A DNA stretch of 64,000 nucleotides from Solirubrobacter sp963837485 (GTDB taxonomy: Bacteria > Actinomycetota > Thermoleophilia > Solirubrobacterales > Solirubrobacteraceae), in NCBI GenBank assembly GCA_963837485.1, contig CAWINP010000010.1, positions 124,001 to 188,000 of the forward strand, in the 5' to 3' direction. Under the pieces are notes generated by a model that did not search any database, was not told where the DNA came from, and saw only the letters and a list, made by a program, of their open reading frames with translations. The translations under genes were made by a program, and so were the position numbers. Positions 29,728-38,165 of the stretch are shown piece after piece. Numbering within the stretch: position 1 is the stretch's first letter; every line of letters begins with the position of its first letter.

Positions 29728-30054
29728 ATGGCGTTCGGACAGACACAGACGAAGGACCTGGAGATCAAGTTCGTCAACAAGACGGACCTGACGCTCTTCA
29801 TCCCCGAGAAGGGGCACCGGGTGAAGAACCCAGGTGCCCTCGAGGGGTGGAACGACATGACGCTCGGCGGCAGCATCACGAACCTCAAGCCCGGGCAGTC
29901 GCGCAGCGTCGTGCAGACGGTGAGCGTGAAGCAGGACGACGACATCGAGATGGAGATCCACTACAGCGCGACGAGCGGGCGCGACTTCACGCAGCTCTTC
30001 AGCGGCCTGAACACCAACGACAAGCTCGCGGTGCTCTCGCTCACGCACGACTAG
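29728..30054 (+). CDS. small beta-rich protein, possibly aegerolysin-like
   Basis: A 108-residue protein with GGAAGGA before ATG 29728. It reads MAFGQTQTKDLEIKFVNKTD, LTLFIPEKGHRV, SITNLKPGQSRSVVQTVSVK and QDDDIEMEIHYSATSGRD. Alternating strands, the N-K-T-D-L-T-L start and the LKPGQS turn recall aegerolysin / crystal-toxin ET79-type beta-sandwiches, but the match is only by general pattern. There is no signal peptide. Lysine and asparagine content is higher than in neighbouring proteins, which suggests a stable, well-expressed product or acquired gene. Confidence 0.6.
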   Translation: MAFGQTQTKDLEIKFVNKTDLTLFIPEKGHRVKNPGALEGWNDMTLGGSITNLKPGQSRSVVQTVSVKQDDDIEMEIHYSATSGRDFTQLFSGLNTNDKLAVLSLTHD

Positions 30055-30058
30055 GCCG

Positions 30059-30400
30059 TCAGCCGAGCGCGTCGCGGAGCCAGTGCGGTGACATGGCCTC
30101 GAGCCGCCAGCCCCCGGCCCGCGACGCGTCGGCGACGAGCTTCCAGCGCAGCGCGAACTCGCGCTCGCGGCGGAGCGAGCCGTGGATCACGCGGTCGTTC
30201 CCGGGCGTGCGCAGCGCGAGCTTGGCCCGGAGCCGCAGGTGCAGCACGAGCGTCGTGCCGCGCAGTCGCAGTGGTGTCGCGTCAAGCTCCGCAACCGCGC
30301 GCAGGACGACGCGCTCGGAACCCGCGTCGAGCAGCTTGCGTGCCGCGGTGCTCGAGGCGACGCGGAGCAGCGCCTCGTCGGAGCCGGTCTCGCAGGCGTC
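30059..30400 (-). CDS. hypothetical protein, Tim44-like pattern, start unresolved
   Basis: A minus-strand frame reads CETGSDEALLRVASSTAARK, LLDAGSERVVLRAVAELDAT, LVLHLRLRAKLALRTPGNDR, REREFALRWKLVADASRAGG and WRLEAMSPHWLRDALG. The end (strands, then WKLV...GWRLEAM) resembles Tim44/NTF2-like domains. The frame has only GTG starts and an arginine-rich lead, so it may be the 3' part of a larger decayed gene. It is convergent with the small beta-rich gene. Confidence 0.45.
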   Translation of the reverse strand, partial: DACETGSDEALLRVASSTAARKLLDAGSERVVLRAVAELDATPLRLRGTTLVLHLRLRAKLALRTPGNDRVIHGSLRREREFALRWKLVADASRAGGWRLEAMSPHWLRDALG

Positions 30401-30553
30401 GGTCCGGGCCGCGACGTCCGGTTGTCTTCGGCGGCGGCAGGTCGGGCGTGATGAGTCACCGCGTTGGCGCTGCGACGGTGGCCACGACGATCGTCTCGAG
30501 CTTGGCGGCGAATCGCCGCGCCAGAGTTGGCGCGGCGATTTCGCGTTCGTGAA

Positions 30554-33016
30554 TCAGTGGATGGTGAATGGTGCCGACGCGGCGACGTTGTACGGCGTCG
30601 TGACGTTGTTGTTCAACTGGACGATATAGCTGCCTGGCTCGACAGTCGGCGGCCCGGACGCATCGATGTCTCCCTGCGTCTCACCCAGCGTGGAGACCGG
30701 GAATTGAACGTTGACGGTCTTGGACTGGCCGGCGGCGAGCGTGACTCGTGCGAATCCGACCAGCCTCTGCTGAGGCACGATCACGCTGCTGACCGGCTGG
30801 GCCACGTAGACGGGAACGATGTCGGTCCCGCCACGAGCTCCGGTGTTGCTCACCGTAAACGTCGCGGACGCCGTGCCGTGGCGGGAGACACTCGGTGTCA
30901 CCGAGAGGCCACTCGTCGTGAACGTCGTGTAGGACAGGCCGAACCCGAACGGGTAGAGGGGGTTGTAGGCGTGCCCTTGCCCGGATCCGGTCCCCGGGAG
31001 CTGGTCGAAGAACTTCGGCTGGTCGCCCAATGGTGAGAATGCGGAGCCGTCGAAGTCCCCGCCCGGCGCAGCCGCGTCGGACGGCCAGCTGATCGGCAGC
31101 TTGCCGCTCGGGTTGATCTTGCCGAAGATCGCGTCGGCGACCGCCTGGCCGGCCTCGGTGCTCCCTTGGTAGGCCATCAGAATCCCGTTCGCGTTCTCGG
31201 CATCTGGCCCCAGGCCGACCGGACGTCCGGCGATGACGACGACGATCACCGGCTTGCCGGTGGCCTCGAGCGCCTTGATCTCAGCCTTCTGTTCGGGCGG
31301 CAATTGAGGCGCCGGGTTGTCGCCCAGCCCTTCGGCGTACGCCTTCTCACCGACCGCCACGACGTAGGCGTCGGCGGGCGTCTGCGCGGCCGTGTCGCCG
31401 TCCGGCACGAACACGGCGTTGCTGTCGGCGTTCCGAATCCCCGCCTGCACCGTGGTACCGGGCGGAATCTGGTCGGGCGGACCCATGCAGCAGACGTGAC
31501 CGGCACCGAAGACGCCCTGCCAGCTGACGCTCCACCCGCCGAGCTGGTTCGTCATCGAGTCGGCGCTCGGACCGGTGACGACGACCTTCGCGGACGAAGA
31601 GAGCGGCAGCGTGTTGTTCTGGTTGCGCAGCAGGGTGATCGATTCCTGCGCGGCCTGGAGCGTCCCGTCGCGCCCGGCGGTGACCGCCGCGTTGGCGTGA
31701 TTGGCGTCGACGCACGGGGTGCTCGGGTTCTTCACGCACGGCTGGTCGAACAGGCCGAGCTGGAACTTCAGCGTGAGAATCCGCCGCACTGCCTCGTTGA
31801 TCCGTGCCATCGAGATCATGTGGGAGTGAACGGCCTCGAGGGTGGCGGTCTGCCATTGATCCGGGCCGACCACGTACATGGCCATGTCGACCCCGGCGTT
31901 CACGGCCTTGGCAATCGCTTCAGCCGGGCTGGCCGCGACGTGGTACGCGGTCTGCAATGCCTGCACGTCCTGGTAGTCACTGATCACGACGCCCTGGAAG
32001 TGCATCTGGTTGCGCAGGATGTCGGTCAGCAGGTAGTGCGACCCGGTAGCCGGAACGCCGTTGATGGAACCGGAGTCCGCCATGACAGTCCCGGCTCCGG
32101 CGTCGATGCCGGCGGCATAGGACGGAAGGATCACACTCTGCAGGTAGCTCAGGGGCAGCAGCGCCTCGTTGCGGTCGTGGCCGTTGATCGACTGCGAGTA
32201 GCCGGCGAAGTGCTTGACCGTCGCCGCCACGCCGAGCGAACCGGCCGGACCGGGCGCCTGCATGCCCTGGATGTTCGCGCCGCCCAGTGCCGCCGCAAGC
32301 ACCGGCTGCTCGGCCCAGGTCTCGTATGTCCGTCCCCACCGGTTGTCGCGGGCCAGATCCTGGACCGGGGCAAAGTCCCAGTTCCAGCCGGTCGCGCGGA
32401 TCGCGTCAGCGGTCGCGACTCCGCCGGCACGCGCCGCCGCTGGATCCCAGGTGGCGCCCATGCCGATCGACTGGGGATAGAGCGGCGCCTGCCAGGGATG
32501 GCCGAAGCCGTGCACTGCGTCAACCCCGAAGATCAACGGGATGTGCAGCCGCGAGTTCTGGATCGCGTACTGCTGGATCATGTTGTACTCGTTGGCCCAG
32601 TCGTAGCCGGTGTTGCCGGTGCCGCCGTGACCGGTCGTATCCGGCGGGTTGTCCGTACCGCCGGCAAGCAGCGAGCCCGTGTTGTTGTTGACCAGCCACG
32701 TCTTCATGCAGCTCTGATTCAGCTGGGCCCAGCCCTGGCTGCCGCATGCGTTGGACGGACCGGTCAAGTTGTCGACAAGTTGCTGGTCCATCTGGCCGAC
32801 CTTCTCGGGCAAGGTCATCGCACCGAGCAGGGCGTTCACCCGGGCCTGGATCGGCTTGTGCGGATCGAGCCACGGAGCGTTGCCCGGGTGTGCGGAAGCG
32901 GCGGCGCCCTGGCCGATGAAGACAGCCAGCGCTGCCGCCATCAAGGCGCCGAGAGCGACGACGTACACCGCCTTCCTTTTGCTGCGCATACGGCCTCTGG
33001 CATGCGGAGTCGACAT
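30554..33016 (-). CDS. secreted glycoside hydrolase family 3 (beta-glucosidase-like)
   Basis: An 820-residue exported enzyme. A basic lead (RSKRKAVY) and hydrophobic stretch VVALGALMAAALAVFIGQG form a signal peptide ending near residue 42. The GH3 N-domain includes TLPEKVGQMDQQ, NRWGRTYETWAEQPVLAA and the nucleophile Asp347 in GVVISDYQDVQ. The second domain has ESITLLRNQNNTLPLS and VVVIAGRPVGLGPDAENANG. A C-terminal fibronectin-III-like domain has GFGLSYTTFTTSGLSV and NTGARGGTDIVPVYV. GAGGAGG lies 8 bases before ATG 33016. It releases terminal beta-linked sugars from oligosaccharides outside the cell. No sugar transporter is adjacent. Confidence 0.95.
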   Translation of the reverse strand: MSTPHARGRMRSKRKAVYVVALGALMAAALAVFIGQGAAASAHPGNAPWLDPHKPIQARVNALLGAMTLPEKVGQMDQQLVDNLTGPSNACGSQGWAQLNQSCMKTWLVNNNTGSLLAGGTDNPPDTTGHGGTGNTGYDWANEYNMIQQYAIQNSRLHIPLIFGVDAVHGFGHPWQAPLYPQSIGMGATWDPAAARAGGVATADAIRATGWNWDFAPVQDLARDNRWGRTYETWAEQPVLAAALGGANIQGMQAPGPAGSLGVAATVKHFAGYSQSINGHDRNEALLPLSYLQSVILPSYAAGIDAGAGTVMADSGSINGVPATGSHYLLTDILRNQMHFQGVVISDYQDVQALQTAYHVAASPAEAIAKAVNAGVDMAMYVVGPDQWQTATLEAVHSHMISMARINEAVRRILTLKFQLGLFDQPCVKNPSTPCVDANHANAAVTAGRDGTLQAAQESITLLRNQNNTLPLSSSAKVVVTGPSADSMTNQLGGWSVSWQGVFGAGHVCCMGPPDQIPPGTTVQAGIRNADSNAVFVPDGDTAAQTPADAYVVAVGEKAYAEGLGDNPAPQLPPEQKAEIKALEATGKPVIVVVIAGRPVGLGPDAENANGILMAYQGSTEAGQAVADAIFGKINPSGKLPISWPSDAAAPGGDFDGSAFSPLGDQPKFFDQLPGTGSGQGHAYNPLYPFGFGLSYTTFTTSGLSVTPSVSRHGTASATFTVSNTGARGGTDIVPVYVAQPVSSVIVPQQRLVGFARVTLAAGQSKTVNVQFPVSTLGETQGDIDASGPPTVEPGSYIVQLNNNVTTPYNVAASAPFTIH

Positions 33017-33466
33017 GGACTCGACCTCCTCGGATTGGGGTTAACCGCGGTCGGTGCCATCCGTGGCCGAAATCGCTTGGCAGCAGCGAAGACCTCGAAG
33101 TGGCCCCTGATCCGAGGCGGCGCTCGCGCCGTCGCCGATGAAGGAGTCGATCATGAGAAACGCCCGTGGACGAGCGGCGCCACGGCGGCTGACGTCGCGA
33201 CAATCCCGAGCGGTGGAGCCACCGCAAGTAGCAGTTCCGGAAGCGGTGCGCGCCTCATCTCATCGAGCTCCTCGTTGACTAGACCCTCGGAGCTGCCGGC
33301 GTCAGAACACTCGTCCTTTCACCACGACAAGTCAAGGCAGTCGATCCGTACGCTCCCGGTCGCGTCCTCCGAGCGCGTATCCGGCTCGCCTGTCCGTACG
33401 CAACGATCGTCCTTGCGGGCATCGTGCTTCCTCCTTCGCCTGCGTGATCAGCTTGAGACTGAACAG
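33017..33466. other. intergenic stretch between divergent secreted-protein genes
   Basis: It should hold the GH3 control region. A plus-strand mini-ORF at 33153 (MRNARGRAAPRRLTSRQSRA, 42 codons, with GAAGGAG upstream) and a minus-strand 35-codon frame with a hydrophobic core (ELLLAVAPPLGIVATSAAVA) overlap here. Neither is recognised and neither is called as a gene. Confidence 0.35.
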
Positions 33467-33495
33467 TTGCGGATCTGGTCTCGGTCAGTGATAGT
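33467..33495 (+). promoter_or_regulatory. promoter of the RTX gene, nearly leaderless
   Basis: TTGCGG (33467-33472), a 17-base spacer and GATAGT (33490-33495). Transcription would begin only a few bases before ATG 33506. No Shine-Dalgarno is visible there, so the mRNA may be leaderless. Confidence 0.45.
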
Positions 33496-33505
33496 CACGC
33501 GGCTC

Positions 33506-35572
33506 ATGGTCAAGCGCGTCCTTCTCGCCCTGCTCGCGCTCGCGCTCGTTGCGCCCGCTCAGGCGCGCGGCGGGACGGTCTCAGTCGAGGCCGGGGTCCT
33601 GCATTTCAGAGCGGCGTCCGGCGACGTGGACTGGATCAGCCTGAATGACGACATCACCGGCGCACTCGGCCTGATCGGCATGAGTCCCGTAACCGCGGGG
33701 CCGGGCTGCACGAACCGGTCGTCGAACTGGGCGATCTGCGCCGCCGACGGCGTGGAGCGCGTCGTCCTCGAGCTTGGCGACAAGGACGACCAGGCGACGA
33801 CCTCGTGGTACGCCTTCTCGCGCCCGGTGCGGATCGATGGCGGGCCGGGAGATGACTACCTCAGGGCGGACGGCGGCCAGAGCGAGCTCTACGGCGGCGA
33901 GGGCGACGACACGTTCGATTCGTTCGGCGGCGAGGGCGCAGGAGTGTGGTCCGGGGGCCCGGGCTGGGACAAAGCGCTCTACAACCAGCGCTTCGAGCCG
34001 CTCACGCTCAGTCTCGACGGCGTGGCCAACGATGGCGCCACCGGCGAGGGGGACAACCTCGAGCCCGACATCGAGGAGGTTTGGGGCGGCTACAAGGACG
34101 ACCTCGTCACCGGCAGCCCCGGCGACGACGAGCTGCACGGCGGGGAGGGCGTCGACGAGATCCACGGGCTCGACGGCAACGACACGCTCGACGGCTGGCT
34201 CGGTGGCTACGGCGACCACCTCTACGGGGAGGGCGGCGACGACACGCTCATGATGTACGGCGCGACGCGAGCGGACGGTGGACCGGGCGATGACACGATC
34301 GTGCCGGGCATCGCAAGCTGCGCGCACTGCGTCGCGATCGGCGGACCGGGCGTCGACACCGCCTTCGCGTACGACGCCGGGGACGAGGGCAGCACCATAA
34401 GTCTCGACGACGTCGCCAACGATGGCTGGACCGGCACCGACGACTATCGCTCAGACATCGAGAACCTGGTCGCCGGCGACCACGGCATGACGCTGATCGG
34501 CAGTGCCGGGCCGAACGTGCTCACCGGCGGCGACGGCGACGACGTGCTGATCGGCGCCGGCGGCCCCGACGACCTCGCCGGCGGGGACGGCTTCGACGTC
34601 GCGGATTACTCGGATCACCTCGCGCCGGTGACGCTGACGCTCGATGGGCTTCGCAACGACGGCGCGGCCGGAGAGAACGACCGCATCCAGACTGACGTCG
34701 AGGACCTCCGCGGCGGCGCGGGGAACGATCTGCTGATAGGCGACGGCGGCGACAACGTGCTCGACGGCGGGCGCGGCGCCGACGTGCTGCGGGGAGGCGG
34801 CGGTCTCGACGCCGTCGACTACTCCGAGCGTGAGCGCGGCGTGACAGCAAGGCTCGACGGCACGGCTCGCAGCGGCGAGGCCGGCGAGGGCGACACCGTC
34901 GGCGCCGATGTCGAGGGCGCGTTCGGCGGCTTCTCCGCGGACCTGCTGGTCGGCAACGTCGCGGACGGGTTCCTGGTCGGCTTCGAGGGCGCCGACCGAC
35001 TGCTCGACAACGGCGGCAAGGACCTCCTGGACGCCGGCGCGGGCGAGGATCAACTGGACAGCACCGACGCGTCGGCCGACGACGTCGTCTGCGGCGAAGG
35101 CGCCGACCGCGTGTGGCGCGACACCCGTGACACGCCCGACGACGACTGCGAATTCGTCCAGGCCGGTCCGCGGCCACCGGACCCGGAGCCCACGCCGACC
35201 GCAACGGCTACCCCAACCACCACGCCCACGCCCACGCCCACGCCCGCCCCGCGCCCCACGCCGCGGGCGATCGAAGACGGCGCGCCGAGGGCCTCGGTCA
35301 AGGTCGTCGGGCGCCTGCGTGCGGCGACGCTGCGCGCGCAAGGCCTGAAGCTCACCGTGCGCTGCGACGAGCCGTGCCGCGTGCGCGCCGAGCTCACGGG
35401 CAGGCGCGGCGTGGCCGCGCGCGGCGAGCTCACGCGGCTCAGCGCACAGGTGCGCATGCTGCGACTGACCAGCCGCCGCGCGTGGCGTCCCGGCCGCTAC
35501 ACGCTGACGCTCACGATCACCGATCGCGGCGGCAACGCGCGCCGGATCGTCCGCACGCTACGCGTCGGCTAG
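33506..35572 (+). CDS. secreted RTX (calcium-binding nonapeptide repeat) protein
   Basis: A 688-residue exported protein. Signal peptide MVKRVLLALLALALVAPAQA at residues 1-20. From about residue 115 to 545 there are many acidic GGxGxDxL-type repeats (DGGPGDDYLRADGG, GGDGDDVLIGAGGPDDLAGG, GGAGNDLLIGDGGDNVLDGG). Interspersed blocks of the VTLTLDGLRNDGAAGENDRI type mark actinobacterial RTX proteins, and the array ends with DDDCEFVQAG. A Pro/Thr linker (PTPTATATPTTTPTPTPTP) follows, then a basic C-terminal beta domain of about 100 residues, possibly wall-binding. The repeats bind calcium and fold outside the cell. An adhesive or surface role is inference. No type I secretion genes are near, so Sec export is assumed. 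Confidence 0.9.
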   Translation: MVKRVLLALLALALVAPAQARGGTVSVEAGVLHFRAASGDVDWISLNDDITGALGLIGMSPVTAGPGCTNRSSNWAICAADGVERVVLELGDKDDQATTSWYAFSRPVRIDGGPGDDYLRADGGQSELYGGEGDDTFDSFGGEGAGVWSGGPGWDKALYNQRFEPLTLSLDGVANDGATGEGDNLEPDIEEVWGGYKDDLVTGSPGDDELHGGEGVDEIHGLDGNDTLDGWLGGYGDHLYGEGGDDTLMMYGATRADGGPGDDTIVPGIASCAHCVAIGGPGVDTAFAYDAGDEGSTISLDDVANDGWTGTDDYRSDIENLVAGDHGMTLIGSAGPNVLTGGDGDDVLIGAGGPDDLAGGDGFDVADYSDHLAPVTLTLDGLRNDGAAGENDRIQTDVEDLRGGAGNDLLIGDGGDNVLDGGRGADVLRGGGGLDAVDYSERERGVTARLDGTARSGEAGEGDTVGADVEGAFGGFSADLLVGNVADGFLVGFEGADRLLDNGGKDLLDAGAGEDQLDSTDASADDVVCGEGADRVWRDTRDTPDDDCEFVQAGPRPPDPEPTPTATATPTTTPTPTPTPAPRPTPRAIEDGAPRASVKVVGRLRAATLRAQGLKLTVRCDEPCRVRAELTGRRGVAARGELTRLSAQVRMLRLTSRRAWRPGRYTLTLTITDRGGNARRIVRTLRVG

Positions 35573-35879
35573 ACCCGAGGTTGCTGACCTGATGGCTGAG
35601 ACGCGCGGTCGCCCGTCTCGCACAACCGTCGCGCGGCACGTGCTCGCGCCATGGCCGGTCGCGCTCGGCGGGTGCCTACTCCTCACGCGCGGCCGCTCGC
35701 TAGCGTGCAATCCCGACGCGGCTGTCGCGACACACGCCCGGCGCGTCGGGTCCGGCAGCTCGCCGGATACGGATCGCTGTTCGTCGTGGCGTTCTTCGTC
35801 CTCTGGGGACACATGACGATCGTCGGGGGCGCAGGCGGCTGACCGATGCAACGTGTCCAACCCACAATGGACCCGCGCA
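35573..35879. other. intergenic stretch without a recognised gene
   Basis: A short plus-strand frame with a hydrophobic patch (YGSLFVVAFFVLWGHMTIVG, ending near 35842) is seen but has no homology that I recognise and no ribosome site. Confidence 0.35.
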
Positions 35880-36006
35880 GGGGACGCTGATCCGCGACGA
35901 ATTCCCGGCGCGGCTGGGCTTGGTCGCGTAGGCGAGGTCCTCGTCGCGGAGGACGTCGAGCTGGCCGACCTCGATGTAGGCGGGCGGCAGGCCGGTCACA
36001 TCCTCG
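35880..36006 (-). pseudogene. C-terminal remnant of an Aes-type alpha/beta hydrolase
   Basis: The minus-strand frame reads LEDVTGLPPAYIEVGQLDVL, RDEDLAYATKPSRAG. GLPPAYIEVGxLDxLRDED.AYA is the catalytic-Asp segment of HSL-type hydrolases. The oxyanion and serine regions are missing and the C-terminus is scrambled after YAT. Confidence 0.6.
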
Positions 36007-36044
36007 AGCCGGGAGGGAGTCCTTCGGGCTCGTTGTCGCGGGCG

Positions 36045-36989
36045 TCACGCAGCAGTGGGAACGACGACGACCTTGCCGGGCAGCGTGCCCGTGGCCGCCC
36101 GGGCGTGGACCGCCCGCAGGTCGGTCAGGGGCGCCCGCTCGTCCACGTCGACGCGGAGCTCGCCGCGGTCGACCATCGCCACCAACCGCGCCAACTGCCC
36201 GACGTCGCTGCGGACGAAGACGTCGACGCCGCGCACGCCGCGCTCCTGGTCCGATGGCGCCGGCATCCACACTGTCGTGCTCACGACGACGCCGCCCGGA
36301 CCGACCAGGGCGACCAGCGCGGTGAACTGCACCGGGTCGATCGGCGCGAGATTGAGCAGGACGTCGACGGGCTCGGTCACCGCCGCGGTGACCTCGGTGG
36401 TGGTGTGGTCGATGACCTCATCGGCGCCCACCGTCCTGACGCGCTCGTGGCTGCGCGGGCTGGCCGTGGCGATCACGTGGGCTCCGGCCGCCTTGGCCAA
36501 TTGGACGGCGTAGCCGCCGACCGCTCCGCCCGCTCCGTTGATCAACACCCGCTGCCCGGCTGCGAGAGCGCCGTGATCGAAGAGCGCCTGCCACGCCGTG
36601 AGGCCGACCGACGGCAGCGCCGCGGCGTCGGTCAGCGGGATGCTCGAGGGCGCTGCCGTCAGGATCTCGGCCGGCGCGACGACGTACTCCGCGGCCGCGC
36701 CGTCGGCCACCATCGGCAGCAAGCCGACGACCGCGTCGCCGACCTTGACGTTGTCGACCCCGTCGCCCAGCGCGTCGACGGTGCCGGCGACGTCGTAGCC
36801 GAGGGTGTGCGGCAGCGTGACCGGGATGGGGCGTTGCATGAAGCCGGCGCGAATGTTTGCGTCGACGGGGTTGAACGCCGTCGCGGCGACGCGGATGCGC
36901 ACCTCGCCGGCACCGGGTACGGGCTGCGCCACGTCCTCGTAGCGCAGGACGTCGGAGTCACCGTATTCGTGAAAACGCACTGCCTTCAT
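36045..36989 (-). CDS. NADP-dependent oxidoreductase, MDR/quinone-oxidoreductase type
   Basis: A 314-residue zinc-independent medium-chain reductase. N-terminal MKAVRFHEYGDSDVLRYEDV, the GROES-like TAFNPVDANIRAGFMQRPIP, then PSVGLTAWQALFDHGALAAG and the NADPH-binding INGAGGAVGGYAVQLAKAAG. It reduces quinones or enones with NADPH. It is divergent from a MarR gene, with two perfect operators between the starts. It is therefore probably repressed by that MarR protein and induced by an electrophile or phenolic. Confidence 0.92.
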   Translation of the reverse strand: MKAVRFHEYGDSDVLRYEDVAQPVPGAGEVRIRVAATAFNPVDANIRAGFMQRPIPVTLPHTLGYDVAGTVDALGDGVDNVKVGDAVVGLLPMVADGAAAEYVVAPAEILTAAPSSIPLTDAAALPSVGLTAWQALFDHGALAAGQRVLINGAGGAVGGYAVQLAKAAGAHVIATASPRSHERVRTVGADEVIDHTTTEVTAAVTEPVDVLLNLAPIDPVQFTALVALVGPGGVVVSTTVWMPAPSDQERGVRGVDVFVRSDVGQLARLVAMVDRGELRVDVDERAPLTDLRAVHARAATGTLPGKVVVVPTAA

Positions 36990-37016
36990 CGGAGCCTCGC
37001 TCTCGTGGGTTGCGAT

Positions 37017-37036
37017 GTGCTTCGAATTTGAAGCAC
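37017..37036. promoter_or_regulatory. MarR operator site 1
   Basis: GTGCTTCGAATTTGAAGCAC, arms of 7 bases around a 6-base AT-rich centre. It lies 28 bases before the oxidoreductase start. Its core TGCTTCGAATTTGAAGCA is repeated exactly at site 2. Confidence 0.85.
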
Positions 37037-37055
37037 TGTCCCGTCACGGTAGCAC

Positions 37056-37073
37056 TGCTTCGAATTTGAAGCA
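37056..37073. promoter_or_regulatory. MarR operator site 2
   Basis: TGCTTCGAATTTGAAGCA, identical to the core of site 1 and offset by 38 bases. It lies 14 bases before the marR ATG, so binding would also block the regulator's own gene. Confidence 0.85.
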
Positions 37074-37087
37074 AGTAGACTTCTGCC

Positions 37088-37618
37088 ATGCCCGCCTTGC
37101 CGCCGCTCCTTGACCCCGTCGAGCTCGGCGCCTACTTCGCCCTGATGGAGGTGGCCAGCCTGCTTCGACACGCGGTCGAGCAGCAGCTGCGCGAGGCGGG
37201 CGACCTCAGCTACGTGCAGTTCCAGCTCCTGGCCCGCCTCGGCGACTCACCGACCGGCAGCCACCGCATGACCGACCTAGCCGACGGCGTCGTCTACAGC
37301 CGCAGCGCCCTGACCTACCAGGCCGGCCTGCTCGACAAAGCGGGCCTGGTCACGCGCACCCCCGCCTCCGACGACGAGCGAGGCATCACGGTCACCATCA
37401 CCGACGCCGGACGTGCGCGGCTCGCGAAGGTGTTCCCCGGCCACATCGCGATCGTCAAGAACCTGCTCTTCGAGTCGCTCTCGCGCGAGGACGTCAAAGC
37501 CCTCGCCGACCTGCTGGCGCCGGTGCGCGATCACATGCGCGCGACGCCGCCCCGTTCTGCCGCGCCCCGCCGCCGCAAACGCGCTCAGCCGGACGGTGGC
37601 AATAGCTCCATGGCGTAG
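37088..37618 (+). CDS. MarR-family transcriptional regulator
   Basis: A 176-residue winged-helix protein. VQFQLLARLGDSPTGSHRMT and DLADGVVYSRSALTYQAGLL form the helix-turn-helix, followed by the wing LVTRTPASDDERGITVTITD. It ends in a basic tail. Two perfect palindromes lie between it and the divergent oxidoreductase gene. It is predicted to repress both and to release DNA on binding a small ligand. Confidence 0.94.
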   Translation: MPALPPLLDPVELGAYFALMEVASLLRHAVEQQLREAGDLSYVQFQLLARLGDSPTGSHRMTDLADGVVYSRSALTYQAGLLDKAGLVTRTPASDDERGITVTITDAGRARLAKVFPGHIAIVKNLLFESLSREDVKALADLLAPVRDHMRATPPRSAAPRRRKRAQPDGGNSSMA

Positions 37619-37680
37619 CCCGGCATCTCGCGCGTCGACGGCGGCGTGTTGCCGAGCCCGCGGCCGCTTGAGCCGCGCCG

Positions 37681-38064
37681 TCAGGCGGCGAGGTCGCCCC
37701 AGGCGTTGTCGATCACATAGAGCCAGGTCCCGTCGGCTTGCCGGCGGGCCACCTCGGCGGTGGTGGCTCCGAGCTCGGCCGGGCTCCCGTCCGGCATCGT
37801 GCCGCCGGTCAGCGACCAGCGGTTCGCGAGATAGGCGAGGTCGCCGACGCGCAGGACGAGCTTGGTGTCGAGCGAGATCCGGCCGCCGCGGTCGAGGAAC
37901 CAGCGCAGCGACTCGCGGATCGCCGCGGTGCCTTCCGCGATCGCACCAGGCTGCGGGACGAGCGCCGCGTCCGGTTCGTAGAGCGCCAGCAGCGCCTCGA
38001 TGTCGCCGGCGTTGAAGGCTTGCTCGAACAAAGGGTGCATCTGCGCGGGCTCGGTGGCGGGCAA
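37681..38064 (-). CDS. SnoaL/YybH-like NTF2-fold protein
   Basis: A 127-residue protein: MHPLFEQAFNAGDIEALLAL, YEPDAALVPQPGAIAEGTAA, IRESLRWFLDRGGRISLDTK, ending WLYVIDNAWGDLAA. This is the classic ketosteroid-isomerase-like small protein of stress or detoxification loci. TTG at 38064 is preferred as start because GGGGAGG precedes it; ATG 38040 is the alternative. Function unknown. It is divergent from the J-domain remnant and the SRPBCC gene. Confidence 0.85.
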   Translation of the reverse strand: MPATEPAQMHPLFEQAFNAGDIEALLALYEPDAALVPQPGAIAEGTAAIRESLRWFLDRGGRISLDTKLVLRVGDLAYLANRWSLTGGTMPDGSPAELGATTAEVARRQADGTWLYVIDNAWGDLAA

Positions 38065-38093
38065 GGTGTCCTCCCCTCGGATAGGTTGAGCGC

Positions 38094-38165
38094 GTGGCGA
38101 CCGATCCATACCACGTGCTCGGGGTTCCGCGCGATGCGTCGCCCGAGGAGCGCCAGGAACGATGA
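38094..38165 (+). pseudogene. truncated J-domain leader ORF
   Basis: A GTG start opens 23 codons reading VATDPYHVLGVPRDASPEER then QER and stop. DPYxVLGVPRDASPEE is the exact opening of a DnaJ J-domain, cut before the HPD loop. Its stop overlaps the start of the SRPBCC gene as ATGA. It may now work only as a translated leader, or be a relic of a dnaJ-like gene interrupted by the SRPBCC gene. Confidence 0.6.

Noticed and set aside
31166..33505. Upstream extension of the RTX reading frame through the GH3 gene
   Set aside because: The stretch is antisense to GH3 and lacks any motif. A signal peptide starts cleanly at 33506.
35190..35270. Short tandem repeat in DNA (CCCACGCC units)
   Set aside because: It encodes the Pro/Thr linker of the RTX protein, so it is coding low complexity rather than a separate repeat element.
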